Assembly: GCA_023664955.1 (NCBI GenBank)
Contig: JAMPEV010000001.1
Span: 1,583,328-1,647,327 of the forward strand
Source: Duncaniella sp.
GTDB taxonomy: Bacteria > Bacteroidota > Bacteroidia > Bacteroidales > Muribaculaceae
Length of the DNA: 64,000 nucleotides
Reading direction: 5' to 3'
The notes under the pieces are model-generated. The model saw only the letters and a program-made list of their open reading frames with translations. It ran no database searches and had not been told where the DNA came from. The position numbers and the translations under genes are program-made. Below are positions 61,339 through 64,000 of this stretch, piece by piece. Position 1 is the first letter of the stretch. Each line of letters begins with the position of its first letter.

Positions 61339-62694
61339 CTATTGCAAACTTACATTAAATTTTTCTAATAGCAAACGTTGAATGTCATTTTTTAAAGCTG
61401 CCCTGCTGCATCGGAATTTGTTAACCATGAATACTACAATATGTGAGGGCTTCCCTTCTTCATCGAGGACATACCCGGCATATGACTGCACCCCCTTCAT
61501 CGAACCGGTTTTCATAGCAACCCGGCCCTCCAAGGGGGATTGTGCGAGGAAATTCTTCATTGTTCCGTCATAACCGGCTTTGGGAAAGAGAGAAACATAA
61601 TCGTCAATGAAGTCATCGTAAAGCATATATTTGTAGACATCTCCGAGAAAACGGGCTGTCAGACGATTGTCGCGTGACAAGCCGCTACCATCCACGATGT
61701 TGACTCCATGAGCACTGATTCCGGCAAGCGTCCACACCGATTCTTCCTCTCTAATAGCGTCCGCACGAGTGCCGCCGGGGGTTATGGCTCTCAACATCCC
61801 TTCTGCCAAAAGATTATCAGAACGGAACATCAGACTCTGCATTATTTCCCCAAATGTTGGCGACTTATGACTATAAATAAGCCTTGACTGAGTGGAATGT
61901 CCAATCTTCTGGTTTTCGACTTTTATATCATTTTCATCCAATGTGGACAAAACCTCATATTGCATCGCTTTCCAGGGATAAGGCATTGAAAATGTATCAC
62001 TTATTCCTCGTTTAACGTTTCCGCTAATAAGGAACGTCTCCGAGCCATCTTTGCGGTCTACTTTGACATTTCGCTGGCCGGGATGTGAAAAAGAAAATTT
62101 TAAATCAGGGACAAAAGGCTCCGATTTCTTCGAGGGAAGACGTAAACGGAATTTATTATCACGGAAATTAGCTCCTTGCAGCCGTGCTCCGTAGTACCAT
62201 GGTATATCCTCGGCCATCCAACCGGGGGGAGTGGTGGCATCAGGGAAGTTGGATTGGTCAATTACCACCTGCCCTTTAATTTTGTTAACCCCAACGCGTT
62301 TAAGGGCCGCTGTGATACTATCGGCAAAACCTTGGGTTTCCGGAAAAAACTGTGACTCAATCGTCGGGTCGCCGCAAGTTTTCACTATCAAATCACCTTC
62401 AAGCACACCGTCACTCACCACCCCTTCTATAACCACATGTGTGGTAAATTGCTCCTCCGAGTCAGCAAGATTTAACAGAGAAGCAACCGTCACTGATTTC
62501 ATAACTGATGCCGGTATTAGGGCTTTATCAATATTTTCCGACACAATATCCCTACCAAATCGCAAGTCATGGATAAGAATGGCGGTTTGTGTGGTGTCAA
62601 TCCCTTTAACCCTCAAAGGGAAGGCGTTGAGATTGAAGGAGATAATACATAAAAGAAGTGTTGTCAGTGTGTTGTAGAGTTTATGGCTATTCAT
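61339..62694 (-). CDS. dacB: D-alanyl-D-alanine carboxypeptidase/endopeptidase (PBP4)
   Basis: A 451-residue class C penicillin-binding protein that trims peptidoglycan stem peptides in the periplasm. A signal peptide occupies about 1-24. The three active-site motifs are SVMK (Ser63, Lys66), SDN in FRSDNLLAEG (about 293-295) and KTG in AMKTGSMKG (about 394-396). The insert between the first two motifs is characteristic of PBP4. Its promoter is not clear; it is separated from the DUF1846 gene by a terminator. Confidence 0.94.
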   Translation of the reverse strand: MNSHKLYNTLTTLLLCIISFNLNAFPLRVKGIDTTQTAILIHDLRFGRDIVSENIDKALIPASVMKSVTVASLLNLADSEEQFTTHVVIEGVVSDGVLEGDLIVKTCGDPTIESQFFPETQGFADSITAALKRVGVNKIKGQVVIDQSNFPDATTPPGWMAEDIPWYYGARLQGANFRDNKFRLRLPSKKSEPFVPDLKFSFSHPGQRNVKVDRKDGSETFLISGNVKRGISDTFSMPYPWKAMQYEVLSTLDENDIKVENQKIGHSTQSRLIYSHKSPTFGEIMQSLMFRSDNLLAEGMLRAITPGGTRADAIREEESVWTLAGISAHGVNIVDGSGLSRDNRLTARFLGDVYKYMLYDDFIDDYVSLFPKAGYDGTMKNFLAQSPLEGRVAMKTGSMKGVQSYAGYVLDEEGKPSHIVVFMVNKFRCSRAALKNDIQRLLLEKFNVSLQ

Positions 62695-62709
62695 GAGAGT
62701 GAAAAATAT

Positions 62710-62754
62710 CGCATCTCAATGGCAAGTCAAGGTGGACGAAGCCGTTGAGATGCG
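62710..62754 (-). terminator. Terminator after the DUF1846 gene
   Basis: CGCATCTCAA (62710-62719) pairs perfectly with TTGAGATGCG (62745-62754). On the minus strand it is followed by GATATTTTTC, a usable T tract. Confidence 0.75.
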
Positions 62755-62768
62755 TATTATGGGATTTC

Positions 62769-64000
62769 TTACTTAGTTTTCTTAGCGGGGTCGCAGGTAA
62801 GTCCTACTCCGAGTTTTTTAAATATCTTGTGGTCAACTTCGCCGAGCATAACGGTAGAATGGACTTGGCATCCGTTCAATTCCGGAAGCATTTCAAGGGC
62901 GTGTCGGCAATTTTCATCACGAGTACTCAGCACGGCTAACGCCACGAGAACCTCATCGGTGTGTAGGCGCGGATTATGGCTGCGGAGATAATTGATTTTT
63001 GTATGCTGAATTGGTTCAATCATAGCTTGAGGAATCAACTTTACAGAGTGGTCGATACCGGCAAGATGCTTTATGGCGTTAAGAATTAGAGCTGCACTGG
63101 GACCGAGTAGTTCGCTCGTCTCTGCCGTGATGATAGTGCCGTCGGCAAGTTCAATTGCCGAGCAGGGCACACCGCTACGTTCAGCACGTTCTCTTGCCGC
63201 GGTTACAGGTCGGCGGTAGGAAGGGGCAATCTTTGCTTGCTTGAAAAGAAGTGCGATTTTATTGACCTCTGCATCATTACCGTCACCCTGTGCGAGTTGA
63301 TTTAGGGCGGTGAAATATCGGCGAATTATCTCATTCTTAGAGGCCTCACAGCACACTTCATCGTCATTTATACAGAAACCTACCATGTTCACTCCCATAT
63401 CGGTAGGAGATTTATATGGGTTTTCACCATATATACCTTCAAACAGAGAGTTAAGCACGGGGAATATTTCTATGTCACGATTATAGTTAATGGCTGTTTT
63501 TCCGTATGCTTCCAAGTGGAAAGGATCGATCATGTTGATATCGTTAAGGTCGGCAGTTGCGGCCTCGTATGCGATATTCACAGGATGTTTCAACGGCAGA
63601 CTCCACACGGGGAAAGTCTCAAACTTAGCATACCCTGCCTCTATGCCACGCTTATGCTCATTGTAAAGCTGACTTAGACACACTGCCATCTTACCGCTTC
63701 CCGGACCTGGGGCTGTGACGATGACGAGCGGCCGAGTTGTAACCACATAGTCGTTCTTTCCGAATCCTTCGTCGGAGTCTATCAGCTGAACATTGGTAGG
63801 ATAGCCATCGATGGTGTAGTGGTAATACGTGGTGATACCCATGCGTTCAAGCCGGGCACGAAATGTGTCGGCACTGCTCTGTCCATTGTAATGAGTTATT
63901 ACCACTGAGCTAACGAGGAAGCCCCTATTCATGAACTCCTTGCGGAGACGAAGCACATCCATGTCATAGGTGATACCAAGGTCGTTACGCACCTTATTCT
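62769..64000 (-). CDS. DUF1846 (UPF0371) protein, 5' end outside window
   Basis: A partial gene with about 410 codons inside the window; the frame stays open to base 64000. The family is usually about 500 residues, so roughly 90 N-terminal residues are missing. Typical segments: RNDLGITYDMDVLRLR, VVTAPGPGSGKMAVCLSQLYNEHKRG with a P-loop-like GPGSGK, YAKFETFPVWSLPLKHPVNIAYEAATADL, and NMIDPFHLEAYGKTAINYNRDIEIFPVL. The function of this family is unknown. No membrane segment is seen. Confidence 0.88.
   Translation of the reverse strand, partial: NKVRNDLGITYDMDVLRLRKEFMNRGFLVSSVVITHYNGQSSADTFRARLERMGITTYYHYTIDGYPTNVQLIDSDEGFGKNDYVVTTRPLVIVTAPGPGSGKMAVCLSQLYNEHKRGIEAGYAKFETFPVWSLPLKHPVNIAYEAATADLNDINMIDPFHLEAYGKTAINYNRDIEIFPVLNSLFEGIYGENPYKSPTDMGVNMVGFCINDDEVCCEASKNEIIRRYFTALNQLAQGDGNDAEVNKIALLFKQAKIAPSYRRPVTAARERAERSGVPCSAIELADGTIITAETSELLGPSAALILNAIKHLAGIDHSVKLIPQAMIEPIQHTKINYLRSHNPRLHTDEVLVALAVLSTRDENCRHALEMLPELNGCQVHSTVMLGEVDHKIFKKLGVGLTCDPAKKTK

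Overview
The window looks like the chromosome of an anaerobic, gut-type Bacteroidales species, most likely of the Muribaculaceae or a close relative. This is inferred from gene content and order, not from a database search. Supporting signs: promoters repeatedly match the Bacteroidota pattern (TTTG or TTG about 19-21 bases before TAnnTTTG), Shine-Dalgarno sites are mostly absent, HisB is bifunctional, HisG is the long form, and clpP-clpX-recQ is present. Nearly all of it is core genome. The only trace of mobile DNA is a short ISAs1-type transposase remnant between a tRNA-Pro(GGG) and rplU.

Layout. 1-1500: 3' part of tRNA-Pro, transposase remnant, rplU-rpmA. 1.7-8.6 kb: SpoU methyltransferase, flavodiiron protein, clpP-clpX, recQ, ftsE. 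8.65-14.7 kb: type II NADH dehydrogenase, argS, a BI-1-like membrane protein, a carboxynorspermidine synthase-like enzyme, a PRiA4_ORF3-like protein. 14.8-17.0 kb (minus strand): free-standing B3/B4 domain protein, TsaC-like enzyme and GNAT-like protein in one operon. 17.1-24.9 kb: envelope cluster (WaaA, LpxL-like acyltransferase, KdsB-like enzyme, GT9 heptosyltransferase-like enzyme, two LTA synthase-type transferases). 25.1-30.8 kb: hisGDCBHA, without hisF and hisIE. 31-40.8 kb: coiled-coil membrane protein, MgtC/SapB, CPA2 antiporter, probable pseudokinase, a YtxH/holin-like small-protein cluster, prmA, SulP transporter, small membrane protein. 41.2-49.1 kb: ftsY-rimO-menF followed by two SGNH-hydrolase-like proteins and an MBOAT acyltransferase. 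49.4-54.7 kb: fructose-bisphosphate aldolase, dGTPase, TPM-domain protein, AGCS symporter. 54.7-64 kb: gapA (minus), mscL (plus), then minus-strand pullulanase, coiled-coil lipoprotein, rsmI, a conserved hypothetical, dacB, and a DUF1846 protein that runs off the window.

The clearest unexplained systems are: the SGNH-SGNH-MBOAT module, which looks like a machine for O-acylating an envelope glycan; a kinase-fold protein lacking the VAIK lysine and the DFG motif; the operon joining a B3/B4 editing-type domain to TsaC and a GNAT-like protein; and the tandem LTA synthase-type proteins with different predicted nucleophiles. Notable DNA-level signals are a terminator-like hairpin whose T tract abuts the ndh start codon, interleaved divergent promoters at 17.06-17.11 kb, a palindrome covering the pullulanase -7 box, and several small intergenic repeat families.
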